A stretch of DNA of 64,000 nt from Nymphaea colorata (GCF_008831285.2 NC_045150.1:17498600-17562599), one strand, 5' to 3'. Positions 48,795 through 60,025 are shown, numbered from the stretch's first letter. Numbers and translations: made by a program. The notes: generated from the sequence alone by a model not told the origin.

Positions 48795-48834
<40 letters not shown>

Positions 48835-50923
48835 AAAATATTTGTCTATGTATGTATGTATTTTGTTAGTATGTGCATATATTGTAAATATATTTTTATA
48901 TAGGTTAAATATGTAATTTTTTATTTTATATTCTGTATTTTTTCCTTTTCTGTTCTTATATTTATTGACTAGATTCTGGTCATTTTTAGCCTTTTACCAG
49001 GATTGACCTAGTTGTTGGCACCAATGGCTAGCTCAATGTGTTCTTCATCTGCATGTATTTAAAACCTCACCTTCTTGGCTATGCTTCTCTAAGCACTTCG
49101 CTGTAAATAAGGACTTACTTTTTTATGTTGTTAATGCCAAAGTGTGTAACTCTCTAGTATCTTGGTTGTGGTTTTGTGCATATATAGCTTTAGTAATTTC
49201 CTTGCATCTCTTGTGAGTTAAGTCTCTTTTGACTTTATTATTAAGATTGGGTCTCGTTTAACAGATACAACTTGCATGCTACTATGTAGACACACACATG
49301 GACATATATACTGTTGGTTTACCATTAGGAAGCTTGTGACGTTCTATACAGCAGAAAAATTCTTTCAGAATAATGTGGAAGCAGGGTAATATTGCTTAGA
49401 AATGATGAAATAGTGATGAAGGTCAAGAGTTTGATTGGAATCAAAGATAGATGGGCCATAGAATGAGTAGGAAAAGGGCAGCAAAAATTTGCTTAATAAT
49501 CATTAACCACCTTTTCAGGAAAAGGGCAGCAAAGGTTTGCTTAATAATCATTAACCACCTTTTCATGAAAAGGGCAGCAAAGGTTTGAATTATAAGATTC
49601 CAGGTTTTGAAGATCAAAATGAATACATGAAGGATTGCCTCATAAAAGACTTGCTTCAAAAGATTGACATGACTTAGCTCATAACATGCTTGGTATTAGA
49701 GAAAATGTCAGTTGTATATGCTTTTCTCAAGTTAGTTTAAGATCTCATTCAAAATCAACAATCATTAGAGGCCCGACTTACTCCCTGTTTCTCATCTTGC
49801 CTTATCCAAGCACACGATATGCTGACATATGTGCTGGGTGCTAATATTTGCTGCTTGATACTAGTATCTGGAGAATTTGTCATGTTGTGGATAATCAAGT
49901 TTAGTGATGCTATACAATATATTGACACGTGGTCGATTTTAAATATTTGGTGGAGATACTAATGGTTTTTATGCCAGTGTAAAATCAAGTCCAGAAATGC
50001 CATAACATACAATCGTGGAAAGGCTCATAGTTACTTATTTAGGTACGGTGGTGTAAAATCAAGTGAGTTTAGGGAGTCTTGTAAACTCCAATTGGGGCGT
50101 CTGTTGCTGGTGACCTGACATAGTGAAGCTGTTAACTGTAGCCTAAGCGAGTTACAATCATGGAAATACTGTGTCAGGCTGAGTTTAAAAATTGACCTAT
50201 GAAGGTGATCAACAGTAAAAATCAGGTTGTCTGGTCAATTATGGTCATTGTTCATTTTGCACCTTGCGGTTGTTGGAGGTAAATTTTTTCGCCCATTCCA
50301 TGTTGTAAGTTTGTCACAACGGAAGTATGTTACAGGGTGTCGATAAACACACATAAAACTGAAAATATCATCTCTTTCTGTTGTCATTGTTGTATGTTGA
50401 GGCAAACATTAAATGTTTCACCTGTAAATTTATGGTGATTGATTGATATAGAGAGGAGGATTAGAGTTTAGTACCTCTATTACTAAGTGCCTACTTGGAT
50501 GTTCATGGTTAACTTTGAGAATTTCATCCAAGTTTACCTTGAGAATTTCTTCTCAAATCTTTTGGTTTACTCTCTGAATGCAGGATGATGTTCTACACAA
50601 TTGGCTTTCTTACTACAATCTGCTTTCTACTATGTCATACAACCTCCCTTTGTTTGCGTTTGCTTAATCAATTGATGTCAATTTTTTATCCTTAAAAGAA
50701 ATTTTAGGCACATAGCAGTCCACTGAATTGGCCGATATTGCAATATTTATCTCTGCTTTGTTCTATTCTCTTGGGGTATTTAGTTGCGCTGTTTGTAGCA
50801 CATGAAAAGTAGATTTGTTATTGGCACACAGAAAAAGTATTAATGTTGTATGTGTATGTATGTGGACACATTTAAGAATATATAATGCTCTACTTGTGGA
50901 ACTAGAAGTCTAAAAGTATGTCA

Positions 50924-50984
<61 letters not shown>

Positions 50985-53900
50985 CAGAAAGTCATGATAT
51001 GATTATGGGATAGCATGCTTTTGATCTTGAATGTTGATCGCGTGTTGGCTAGATCATATAATGGCTTATGTGGGTTGTGTGAAATCCAAATTTAGATGGT
51101 CCACCAAAATATTGTTCTCAGTGCTACATGTCTATGATATCAGCTCAATCCGTAAAAGTTACCCATGTCACATGGTCCTCTTGTGTCTTAAATGCTGTGG
51201 CTACTTGTATCTCCTTTTCACATTTTCACTTCTGTCTGGTCAAAGTTGGAATCTTGGTTTTATCTTTTTGATGTCAAACACAGTTAGGCAATGTGAATGG
51301 CCAAAGAAAGCCGTGTCACAAGTAACATGATCACAAATTTCAAATGCTTATCAGTTATTATTTTAGAAAACAATTTTGATGTACTCTAAATTTTATCTTT
51401 TATTATTTCCAAAATGGATAAGAAAAACATAAAAGAAAGAAGGGAAAGCAAAGGCTAAAGAGTTTATTTTTTTAATTTATTTGCTTTTGAACTTCAGGGA
51501 ACATATCAACACCATAAAGAGCTCAAAGCTGCACAGGGCATCAAGATTACTGCACAGGTGATCTCCATTTCATTTTCCTGTTCATAGTTGTATTGGAACC
51601 ATACAATCTGAAACAATTTTGCTACCTGATCCTGCTAAAATATGTGTGTTGTACATTCTTCTATTCCAGGGCCTTGAACATGCGATTGCAGGTACCCAGT
51701 TATATGTTGTAGGGCCTGATGATGATTTGGAAGAAATAAAAGAGGAAGCAATGTCAGATATGGAGACTATCATGAAAAGGATTGACAAAAGCGGTGAAGG
51801 TGTGTGTGTGCAAGCATCTACTCTTGGCTCACTTGAAGCTCTGTTGGAGTTTCTAAAGAGTGTTAAGATACCAGTTAGTGGTGTAAATATTGGTCCGGTA
51901 CACAAAAAGGATGTTATGAGAGCCAGTGTTATGCTTGAAAGGAAAAAGAAGGAGTATGCAATTATCTTGGCATTTGATGTGAAAGTAACACCAGAGGCAA
52001 AGGAGCTAGCAGATGAGGCTGGTGTGAAGATATTTATGGCAGATATTATCTATCACCTGTTTGACCAGTTCACAGCATATATCAATAATCTTAAAGAAGA
52101 GAGGAAGAAAGAGGCAGCTGATGAGGCAGTTTTTCCTTGTGTTCTTAAGATTGTTCCCAATTGTGTCTTTAACTCGAAGGATCCAATTGTGCTGGGAGTT
52201 GATATTCTTGAAGGAATTCTGAAGGTTTGCTTTCTTCATTTTCTAACAAATTTCTCCTCTATTTTATAACTAGTTTTTAATATCGTGTGCTTTCAACTCA
52301 TTTTGCTATTATGGACTCTTACGAGAATGATCATGTACATTCTTAAAACGTCAACAAAAATATAGATAAAAAAATTGGAAAGTAGAAGTTTAGGTGATGG
52401 TCTGCTGTAAGAGCAACATTTTGGAACAATTCCTTATAGCAACTTTATTAATGTGCGATCAATCCGGTGGTTGATAGCTATGTCCATGCTCTGCATTCAG
52501 GTTGGGACTCCAATTTGTATACCTTCGAGAGACTTTATTACTATTGGAAGAATTGCGTCTATTGAGGACAATCACAAGGATGTTGAAACTGCCAAGAAAG
52601 GCCAGAAGGTGGCTGTGAAGGTAAAATGTAGCATTGCAGATGCGCTAAATATGATTTGGTATCTCAGTTCAGTTTTCATTTCCTTTTTTTATTTGTTTGA
52701 CCATTTTTATGCTATGCTTTTTACATGCAGATTGTTGGTAGTAATCCAGAAGAATCACAGAAGATGTTTGGTAGGCATTTTTCAATCGAGGATGAACTTG
52801 TTAGTCAGATCTCAAGGAGGTCCATTGATGTGCTGAAAGAGAACTATAGGGTACAATTTCTTGTCAATGCAAATATTTTTCTCTTACTGTTTTATTTTTA
52901 TGCCATTTTTTACAATCACTATATTATGATATTCTATATATGCTATGAAAACACCAAAGAATGCTGGCTATATATTGTTACCGGTGACAGTATAGCAATT
53001 ATTTAGAATATAATTGTATCTTGTTGCAAGGGATGATGAAAACAATAGTATTTGTGAAGCTCCTTTGAATGTCACCGGGAAGAGAAGCATTTTGTCAACG
53101 CCTCATCTCTAATAAAGCTCTGCATTCTTTACCTGATATCAGAATGCTGTCTTTTGAAATAGTGTCTACACAACCATTGAATCAAAACTTTGAGATTAGG
53201 AAGCAATCTGGAGTTAACTAACAATCAGATATTTGAGATGCTTATTGCTTCACAAACCTGCTATGTCCGGGAACCCAGATTACTTTATGGTGCCTTCTCT
53301 CATCTCTGATTTGTTGAATCATGTGAAAGATGAGATTGGTTCAACTGAATATGATAGCTCAAAGTTCGAAAATTATACTTCATTGTAGCATTACTATTAA
53401 CTCTATTTGGTTACTCAGAGACCTTAAGAGACCTGTGACATTGACTTGGCAAATCTACAACAGATCAATTTCCAGTACCATTTAACCATGTTGGAAGTGC
53501 TTGTTGATTGATTTGGAATGGAAACTGAAGGGCTTAAGTAGGGCTGCACAACGAGTCGAGCCAACTCGGGCTCGACTCGAACTCGCTCGAGTAAACTCGA
53601 CTCGAGCTCGACTCGTTTTTTATATGAGTCAAGCTCGAGCTTAAATATAAACTCGAGTATGTTAACGAGCCGAGTTTGAGTTAGTCAAACTCAACTCGAT
53701 TAAACTCGACTCGGCTCGACTTTAATTTTTCTTTTAAGTTTTCCCACTTTCTTTTGTTTTGCATTTTTAAATTTTTCCTCCTTTTTCACGCTTCCTCTTT
53801 TCCTCATTATTAAATCTCATCTCATCATTACTCTTTTCAACCACTCTTTCCATTTCCCTCTCGTTTTTCTTTTCCCTCTCATTTTTTTCCCTTTCCTTTT

Positions 53901-54803
53901 TTTCTTTTCTCTCCCACACCTTTTCTCCCGCCGCCTTTAATCACTGCTCATGTCAGGTGCCAATGCCATTATCGATGACACCACCGTAGGCAGCTTTTTT
54001 GCCTTGTGAAAGAGCTGTGAGCACTGTTTATGGCAGGTGCTGGCAGGTGTTATTACCGAGGACACCACCACAAGGAACTGCGCGCGTGAGAAAGAAATAA
54101 ATCAGTTTACTCGAGCCGCTCGAGTCGAGCTCGAGCTTGGAAACAGTTTCTCGAGTCGAGTCGAGTTAAAGTCATGAAACTCGTGTCGAGCTCGAGCTGG
54201 CCGAACTCGAGCTCGACTCGGTTCGTGTGCAGCCCTAGGCTTAAGGTTTAACGTATTTGTATATTATAGAACATTTGACATGTACAAATGTTAGAAATCA
54301 AAGTACTACAACAGTGAAAATGATCCTGAAATGCCTAAACGTTGGAAAATGTAGAAAGTTGATGAAATAAAAAACAGAAACAATAAAATGATGATATACC
54401 ATGCTCAAAGACATTGCCATAATCCACCACAATGTGAGTAGCACTTTATGTGCTGGATATCCTCAGCAATTACTTCATTTCAAACTCTTGTCACGGACCA
54501 GGCAATGAACTGGTATTCAGCCCTCCAATGGATGGAGGGATGGGTCTGTGGTTTGGGGGTTTGTCAATGTTCATTCCGAGACCTTTTTGGTCGGAGTCTT
54601 GGAGATGGCAATTCTGCATGTGATTTCTTGCTCTCCTACGTGTCCTGGCTTGTACATGCTTTCATTCTTGTATCTGTTTGCTTTAGTTTTGACTATTATG
54701 GTATGTCATTACGTCCGTATTTGGATGCAATATGCAGGAAGATTTGACTAACGATGAATGGAGGCTGGTGGTAAGATTGAAAACTCTCTTCAAAATACAA
54801 TGA
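38912..54803 (+). CDS. eIF5B: Eukaryotic translation initiation factor 5B (eIF5B)
   Basis: eIF5B is the cytosolic GTPase that joins the 60S subunit to the 48S complex at the start codon. Exons read by eye: 38912-41746, 41843-41950, 42042-42142, 42334-42424, 42658-42768, 42856-42921, 51498-51557, 51670-52224, 52501-52620, 52731-52850 and 54738-54803. All junctions are GT-AG and stay in frame, giving 1410 aa. The start ATG opens MGRKKP, the usual eIF5B start. Residues 1 to about 820 are Lys/Glu-rich with repeated [11 protein letters not shown] modules and a charged helix (about 548-625). The GTPase has GHVDTGKT (828-835), [17 protein letters not shown] (890-894), NKVD (944-947, split by intron 1) and SAISGEG (from 1012). 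The C-terminal domains end [12 protein letters not shown]. No break was found, so the gene appears functional. Confidence 0.95.
39219..39540 (+). repeat. Three imperfect coding repeats in eIF5B
   Basis: Three consecutive modules of about 35-40 aa have the pattern KKGKKGKKD-x-KVDD-x-EF-x-IGDS-x-KS followed by an acidic stretch. They differ by substitutions and small in-frame indels, consistent with old tandem duplication of a charged, probably disordered segment. Confidence 0.75.
44219..44310. repeat. Left TIR and subterminal CGTATCG motifs
   Basis: CAATGTTATC is followed by five CGTATCG copies within about 80 bases (two of them overlapping) and a GGTCGGGCCGACC palindrome. In hAT elements such subterminal repeats are transposase binding sites. 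That function is inferred here. Confidence 0.7.
44673..47187 (-). CDS. hAT transposase (BED finger, DUF659, hAT dimerisation)
   Basis: Three exons: 47187-45339, 45237-45033 and 44946-44673. Both introns are GT-AG and in phase, giving 775 aa with no stop. The start ATG opens MSDPAWQWC. The BED zinc finger uses C22, C25, H39 and H44. A DUF659-type core has MADGWTD (about residue 278-284) and [15 protein letters not shown] (from about 338), whose Asp residues fit the first two members of the hAT catalytic triad, then [12 protein letters not shown]. Exon 2 carries the dimerisation domain with [11 protein letters not shown] (Glu648, probable third catalytic residue) and [12 protein letters not shown]. 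Exon 3 is strongly acidic. The enzyme would cut and reinsert the element. An open frame this long implies recent activity or selection. Confidence 0.9.
47505..47698. repeat. Right subterminal palindrome array and TIR of the hAT
   Basis: About thirteen CGTATCG or CGATACG motifs lie in about 190 bases, many joined as the 16-bp palindrome CGTATCGTACGATACG or close variants, ending in GATAACATTG. The array is far denser than the five motifs on the left end. It is CpG-rich against an AT-rich background and could be a transposase binding array and/or a methylation target. Confidence 0.85.
47790..47840. repeat. (AC)n(AT)n microsatellite in the non-autonomous hAT
   Basis: An AC run is followed by an AT run at the same place as in the hAT relic at 27427-27475. 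Confidence 0.9.
48628..48697. repeat. (TA)n microsatellite
   Basis: A pure TA run of about 70 bases lies next to the inverted right end of the non-autonomous hAT. A second TA run follows its terminus at 48796-48832. Confidence 0.95.
49471..49588. repeat. 48-bp minisatellite, about 2.4 copies
   Basis: Units begin GAAAAGGGCAGCAAA at 49471, 49519 and 49567 and are nearly identical, so this is a recent duplication inside the intron. Confidence 0.9.
50927..50983. repeat. (TA)n microsatellite
   Basis: A pure TA run in intron 6. Confidence 0.95.
52851..54737 (+). other. Last coding intron of eIF5B
   Basis: A 1.9-kb intron from donor GTACAATT to acceptor TATGCAG contains the MITE at 53539-54237. 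Sequence outside the MITE shows no other feature. The open frame at 54448-54747 has no motif. Confidence 0.85.
53539..54237. mobile_element. hAT-type MITE
   Basis: The inverted termini are TAGGGCTGCACA at the left and TGTGCAGCCCTA at the right. The perfect 8-bp duplication GGCTTAAG (53531-53538 and 54238-54245) flanks the 699-bp element, which is typical of hAT. Both subterminal regions are filled with CTCGAG/GACTCG/CGAGCTCGAG motifs, while the middle is a pyrimidine-rich stretch without coding capacity. It must depend on a transposase encoded elsewhere. Its termini differ from those of both other hAT families here. Confidence 0.92.
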
Positions 54804-55535
54804 TATGTAAATGATGAAATCAGTCCTACTGGAAATAGTGAAAGCTGTGCATGCACCAATCACGTCAAGCCTAATTTCAGGATGCACCTGTTGAGAAATG
54901 CAGGTAAGGGAGTATTTTTCTCTTTGTTTTAATATTTGATTAGTCTCTACTGTATTGCAAGCAAGAAAGATGGTTAATGTACGTGCTTAATAACTTTGGA
55001 TCTGTTAAGCAATGATTATAATCTCCAACTGTTATTCCTCGCCTTTCAATGATGTGGTTTGGTAAAAAAGAATAGAAAATTTCTATTTTATCCTTAAACT
55101 ATGTTTTGGCAAGTGTCTCACTATGTATTCCTGTTTGAACATGGTTGTGCACATGGACTTATGAGATGTTTGTTGCACTCTCATTGTCGATGCTGCTTCG
55201 GGCATGAATTTGGTTGAAGAAAGTGTGGTTAAAAGGCCATTTCTTTTCACTTATTTGAGTTCTTATTCTTATTTGTTTTGACTGCTCTTGTGATAAAATT
55301 CTGATGAAAATGTGTTTGTTCCATTTGCAGGAACCAGAAGATTCTCCTGTTCCGGGAGTTTTGCCCATTTGATTTCTTTTCTTCTCTTCCTTCCACATAA
55401 TGCCCCCCCTTTCTTGAGGGTGCCGTCTCTGTCTTTGGTTTTTCTTTGGGAGCCACCTTGAGTATTGTAACGTTCCATTTTTGAGTTCCATTTTTTGTGT
55501 ATGGGAAAATAAACTTACAGTTTCAAAAATAGTCT
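54804..55535 (+). other. eIF5B 3' UTR with a probable intron
   Basis: After the stop, a good donor (CAG/GTAAGG at 54903/54904) and acceptor (TTTGCAG ending 55330) suggest a 3' UTR intron. A poly(A) signal AATAAA lies at 55508-55513. An intron more than 55 bases after a stop codon could expose the mRNA to nonsense-mediated decay. The splice is predicted only from the sites. Confidence 0.5.
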
Positions 55536-56334
55536 CGTTTTGTTCGGTGATGAAGCAATTTTGTATTTCTTGACATGGTTTGTAAAAGTTAGTTTTGTAT
55601 CATCCTTGAACCTTCAATACGGCAGGTTAAATCGGCAGTGCTAGTTATCTCTCTCAAATTGGTGTCTTTGTCTTTGAAGTGAAGAGCTTGCTTGGAGGTA
55701 GGTCTCCTACCTTTATTTCAACAAAATGGTTGCTTGGAGGTAGGTCTCCTACCTTTATTTCAACAAAATGGTTATATAAAAGGGAAGGCTAAAGACAGAC
55801 CATAACAATACTTACAAAGGATTAACCCAACCTTTCACCAAAAAAATTGTTATAGAACATAGCCTACAAGCCATGTATTTACATATTCAAGTCAGCAAAA
55901 TAGTCATGAAGATCATATTCAAGTCAGCAAAATAGTCATGAAGATCATTGGCATGATCTATAATCAGTCGTCTTATGTCTTTATAGCAACACTTTATTTT
56001 GTAGAAATTTTCACTTGAAATTGATTGAAACACCTTCTCCAGTGTATGCAGTCGCCTTTCAATCTCTCTTTAATTTTTCTCACTCAATGTTTGATAGGGG
56101 AAATGATGACATAGTCACTACCATATTCTTTATGGAATATGAGAATGTGCTCCAAGACTTTCATTTTTTTCCATGAATTTTTTCATGATCTTTGACAATC
56201 ACTATACAACTTCTGATGCTCATTATCCACTTAACTAAAGCCTGCTATTTTCGGTCCATGCTTGGTATAATGAGTTCTAACAATATTAATTAACCATCCA
56301 TTTCTATCTGAATTGATGTCTCAGTATTTTTCAT
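55536..56334. repeat. Intergenic stretch with two short tandem duplications
   Basis: No gene. A 42-bp unit (TTGCTTGGAGGTAGG...) is perfectly duplicated at 55688-55771. A 32-bp unit (CATATTCAAGTCAGC...) is perfectly duplicated at 55882-55945. The remainder is AT-rich and unassigned. Confidence 0.85.
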
Positions 56335-57235
56335 TCAAATTCTCATTTTAATTTTTGTAACTATCCATGTAGCTCCTTCAACCCTCTCTTGCAACCTACA
56401 TCCTTGAGGTTCAAAATTGTCATGGAAACATTTGTTCCTAAGGCGCCATATATTCCAGTAAACAATTAAGGACATCCTCCAGCACTGACGCCTCCACTTC
56501 CTTGAGATCCTTGCTTGCAACCAACTCTTAAACTCATTTACAATTCACTTTGCGAAAATAGCAACCAACTCTTAAACTCATTTACAATCTCACTTTGCGA
56601 AAATTTAACTATCCCAAACTTTGCAGCAAGAGACCTCCAAACCTTTTTTGCTAACTTACATTTTATCAAGACATAAGCATTCGTCTCCTCAACACATCGG
56701 CAGAAGTAACAACGATTTGCTAGCTGAATCCCAACCTTATAGATTCTATCAAGGGTGGGTAGTCTGCCTTCACAAGTGATGTATGAATGCTAGCAACTCT
56801 TGGGTGGGGCTTGGCTAGTCCAAATCTTCTTCCACCACCATTCTCTAGTACCCTAGACTCTACAATTCTTAGAATCTCGTGTACCTTGAAGCTCTCCTTA
56901 CCACCATCACTCCAAACCAAAGTATCATCAGCATCACGCAACTTAATGTTAGCAATGGATACTCCAAGATGCGTAACAATAGCAAGGGACAGACTTTCCT
57001 GGTTTACAAAGTCTTGGTTTACACAAATTTGCTCTTGAATACCGATTTTAACATCACTTCAAATCATCACGCATCCATTCCAATCAATTTTGCTTTGGAA
57101 TTGGTGTCTTTGCTTCTCATAAAATCTAAAGGAGGAACAATTGAGTTTGGAATCCGTGATAAGGTCAGAGCTGCTGTTGTTTGCTGGCTTTGGGAGTCAA
57201 ATACCTCCAGCCACTTTTGCCTGCCGTAGAAAAAT
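56335..57235 (-). pseudogene. LINE 3' fragment (zf-RVT region)
   Basis: On the minus strand ADDTLVWSDGGKESFKVHEI (about 56880-56940) matches the DTLVWxxxxxGxFSVKxAY motif near the C-terminus of plant LINE ORF2. It is followed by a degraded zinc-binding RVT region with residues like NRCYFCRCVEE (about 56700) and then SLIVYWNIWRLRNKCFHDN (about 56420-56480). Several frame breaks and a 44-bp tandem duplication interrupt it. Confidence 0.72.
56517..56605. repeat. 44-bp tandem duplication
   Basis: The unit starting GCAACCAACTCTTAAACTC occurs at 56517 and 56561, nearly identical, within the LINE fragment. It adds one more frame break to that fragment. Confidence 0.9.
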
Positions 57236-58970
57236 GCAGTGTTAAGTAATTGTTTTGCGGTGCAATGCTTGCCGTAGATACTGCAACTATGACCATGGAA
57301 GATTTGACCAAATTATAAAAAAGATGCATATGCTTCTCTTATGTTCATATCTTTATGCAGATTAATTGAGTCCGATATTGTCCAAGTTCTTTGGTATTTT
57401 TTTTTTCATTGGATCGAATCAATATATAATTGTAAGAAGACTGCCTTTCTTGATTATTAAGTCTTTCATTAATCTATTTTTGGAAATCATATATAATTAT
57501 AGGGACTGCCTTTCATGATTATTAATTCTTTCATTAATCTCTTTTTTTGTAATCTTAAATATTTCTTTGCATGTTTATTTACTTTAGGGATCGTGCGAGT
57601 TTCGCCTGGACAAATTATCCAAGAGCAAACCAATTCATTGGCACGTCTCCTTAATCTCCTTTTTGAAATTTTAGATATATTATGCATAGTCGTTTATTTG
57701 CAATCGCACATTCCTAAATGGAAAGGAACGCTACTTCTTTCTCCTTGCCACCTAGGCAATTGCACGTGTGCTTGCCCTTGCATAGTTTTCCTGAAATTAT
57801 GTCGCATGTATCGGAATCCACGTAATAGATCGTGGTGGTACACAGGCACAGGAATTAACTAATCGAAGACATGGTGGAAATGTCATTGTACAAATGTAAG
57901 TTTAGAAAATTACACGGTGAATACGACCAATTCTCAAGTACTCTCAAGTAGCAGTCTCCATGCATGCGACTAGCAAATGAGCATATTTTTTAAATCACAT
58001 TTTGACAAATAAACTTAAATTTCATCTATTAAAGGCATCTCCATTCCCAAAACCTAGAAGCGTCGCTCATGATTCATCACTCTACAACTTAACAGGGTAA
58101 GATATCTGACCACAATCTCCTGGTTGAATAATGAAACAGGATGTGCAAAGTATCAACTCTTAGAGAGCCATAAAAGTACGCTACTAAAGAACATTCATAT
58201 GCACTTTTGTTTAGCGTATTCCAGCTTGAACAATCTGACATGATCTCTAGCCACTGGAAAGCATACATCTGAGCAGATCGATGCTAACCAAATGGACAAC
58301 ACTGAGCTTAAGACAACAAGTGGCGTTGCTTTCATTTAATTCAATCATAAGACAATGATAATATATTTTTTTATTTTTACAATCAAAACTTATACAGTTA
58401 GTGGCAGCCTCAGCCTATACATTTATATTGGTATCATTTTGTAGCTGATTCCGTCAAGTCACAGAATTTATCTCAGAAAACTAATATCATCCCATTATGT
58501 TGGATGACTGTCAGTCACCTTCCACAAATTACTATCAACCATCTGGTCTGAATCTTATTGGGTTATAAGTCCACCTATAACAGTAAGAGGCTGGCAGGAG
58601 ATCCATAAAATAACTTCACTTTACAGTAATATGCATAATTAGCTATTGGAATCAAACTGAGGGCTTAACTCCATATACTGCAGCCCAGCCCAGAAGTTAT
58701 AAAACTGCCATGTACTTCAAAAACATGCGGACAGGGCCAGCGGCTCATTATATTCACCAATTGGAAAAACCCATTCCAACCAGATACTAAAATTAACAGC
58801 TGCCTGAATTAGTGAAAAGATCTTGATGAAAGAGGTCGCAATGTGTTACCCAACTTAACTGCAGCAGCTGCCCATTAGATACTCTTGAGTTTGAAATGCA
58901 GCACGGAAGCTGCAAAATGTCAACAAACTGCAATCCGTTGCCATAAAACATGCTCTGGACACTATGTCAA
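57236..58970. other. Unassigned intergenic sequence
   Basis: No gene is supported. The part next to 58970 is probably the 3' UTR and downstream region of the minus-strand gene. The plus-strand open frame at 57515-57862 has no recognisable motif. Confidence 0.35.
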
Positions 58971-59541
58971 TCAAACCCCAAGATCAAATGAAGGAGAGCA
59001 AAGGACATCTAGGTCATGTCCTTCCTTTCTGTTCAAAGATGTTTCCAGTTTTGCAGATTGCTGTAATGTTAACTCAGATTTACGTTGCAGCATTTCCGCA
59101 GCTGTTGCCTCTATCTCATCAAGATCAAGGCCCTCATAGAATTGATCATCAAAAACTGTGTCATTCTCATGCTCAGGGCATTTTTCTTCACAACGAGAAG
59201 TAACAGGTCCATTTCCTTCAACACAAATATCTGCTGCATGAAGAGAAGGGACTGATTGATAATCCAATTTTCTTTTCCTCATATCTATCTTCCCTTCTGT
59301 TTGCTTCCTCACAGCTATCCGTACCTCACTTGCCAGTGCATTTACTGATGTTATCCCTTCTTCCAGCTCACAAGGATCCCTGTTGCTGCTGTTTGACTGG
59401 TTTATTGACCTCCCACTTACTACTGAAGACTTTTCAAAACTATCTGTACCTAGTGAATGACCTTCACTAATAGTAACTATGGGGGAAGAACCATTGAAAT
59501 TTAGGTGGCATTCTAATGGTGATTGTGAGAGAAGAGATCGC
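58971..59541 (-). CDS. Terminal exon of an unidentified minus-strand plant gene
   Basis: A continuous open frame runs from a plausible acceptor (CTGATAGCAG, exon starting 59541) to a stop at 58971-58973, about 190 aa. The sequence is polar and non-repetitive, unlike the transposon relics nearby. Near the end it has an acidic helix-like segment FDDQFYEGLDLDEIEATAAE and finishes SPSFDLGV. This recalls the C-terminal region of plant FANCM-type helicases, but I cannot confirm that and leave the symbol blank. Upstream exons would lie beyond 59541, where Copia elements begin at 59962, so the gene would span or be interrupted by them. Confidence 0.5.
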
Positions 59542-59837
59542 CTGCTATCAGAAAGTCAGTTTAGTACAATATGAACATAAAAAATCCAGTCTGAAAGCTA
59601 AATAAGAAGCCCTTATAGTATGAAATGATAAAGCTACATAATATTGCTCATCAGAAACAAGGCTTTCAGAACCCAAAATCAATAACAAAGTTAGGTATCT
59701 CCCACCTCTCATTTCAATGAACAAAAGTATAGTGGTCTAATGGTAAACAGAATGAAGGGATGCAATTTTGTTCCCATATGCATTAATGTGTGAACAACAC
59801 ACTAATGATCACAGGTATGTGGGTACGGCTGATGGTG

Positions 59838-59861
59838 TATATATATATATATATATATATA
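59838..59861. repeat. (TA)n microsatellite
   Basis: A short pure TA run upstream of the Copia LTR. Confidence 0.9.
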
Positions 59862-59961
59862 GGCACACAACATGGAAAAATACATTCATTAAAATTTTAA
59901 ATAAACCAAAAAAACATTCATTTAGATTACAATTGGTACAGATTGAGAGAGACGAGAGAGA

Positions 59962-59971
59962 TGTTGAGGAA

Positions 59972-60025
<54 letters not shown>

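Larger units (their letters stand above)
44199..48795. mobile_element. Non-autonomous hAT-related element, interrupted by the intact hAT
   Basis: The left end CTATGTCACATAGGTACGGG (44199) and right end CCCGTACCTATGTGACATAG (to 48795) are inverted repeats. The segment after the inserted element (47707-47940) closely matches 27350-27530 of the hAT relic, including AAAAAACTTAGGTGCGGGGGTACG, the AC run and CATATTCATAAATCATGATCCAAAA. No transposase is present, so it is a deletion derivative. Its target duplication was not found; the right flank is a TA microsatellite. Without the 3.5-kb insertion it would be about 1.1 kb. Confidence 0.6.
42922..51497 (+). other. Giant intron 6 of eIF5B
   Basis: An 8.6-kb intron (donor GTATAC, acceptor ACTTCAG) sits between codons for MKELRVK and GTYQHHKEL. 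It contains the nested hAT elements at 44199-48795, TA microsatellites and a 48-bp minisatellite. Stretches 42922-44198 and 48840-51497 otherwise show nothing recognisable beyond AT-rich intron sequence. Confidence 0.85.

Noticed and set aside
48585-48836. Open frames rich in Tyr-Ile repeats on both strands
   Set aside because: They are simple translations of (TA)n.
57515-57862. Plus-strand open frame of 115 aa
   Set aside because: No domain, no splice sites in a consistent model and no similarity that I recognise. The length is within chance for AT-rich DNA.
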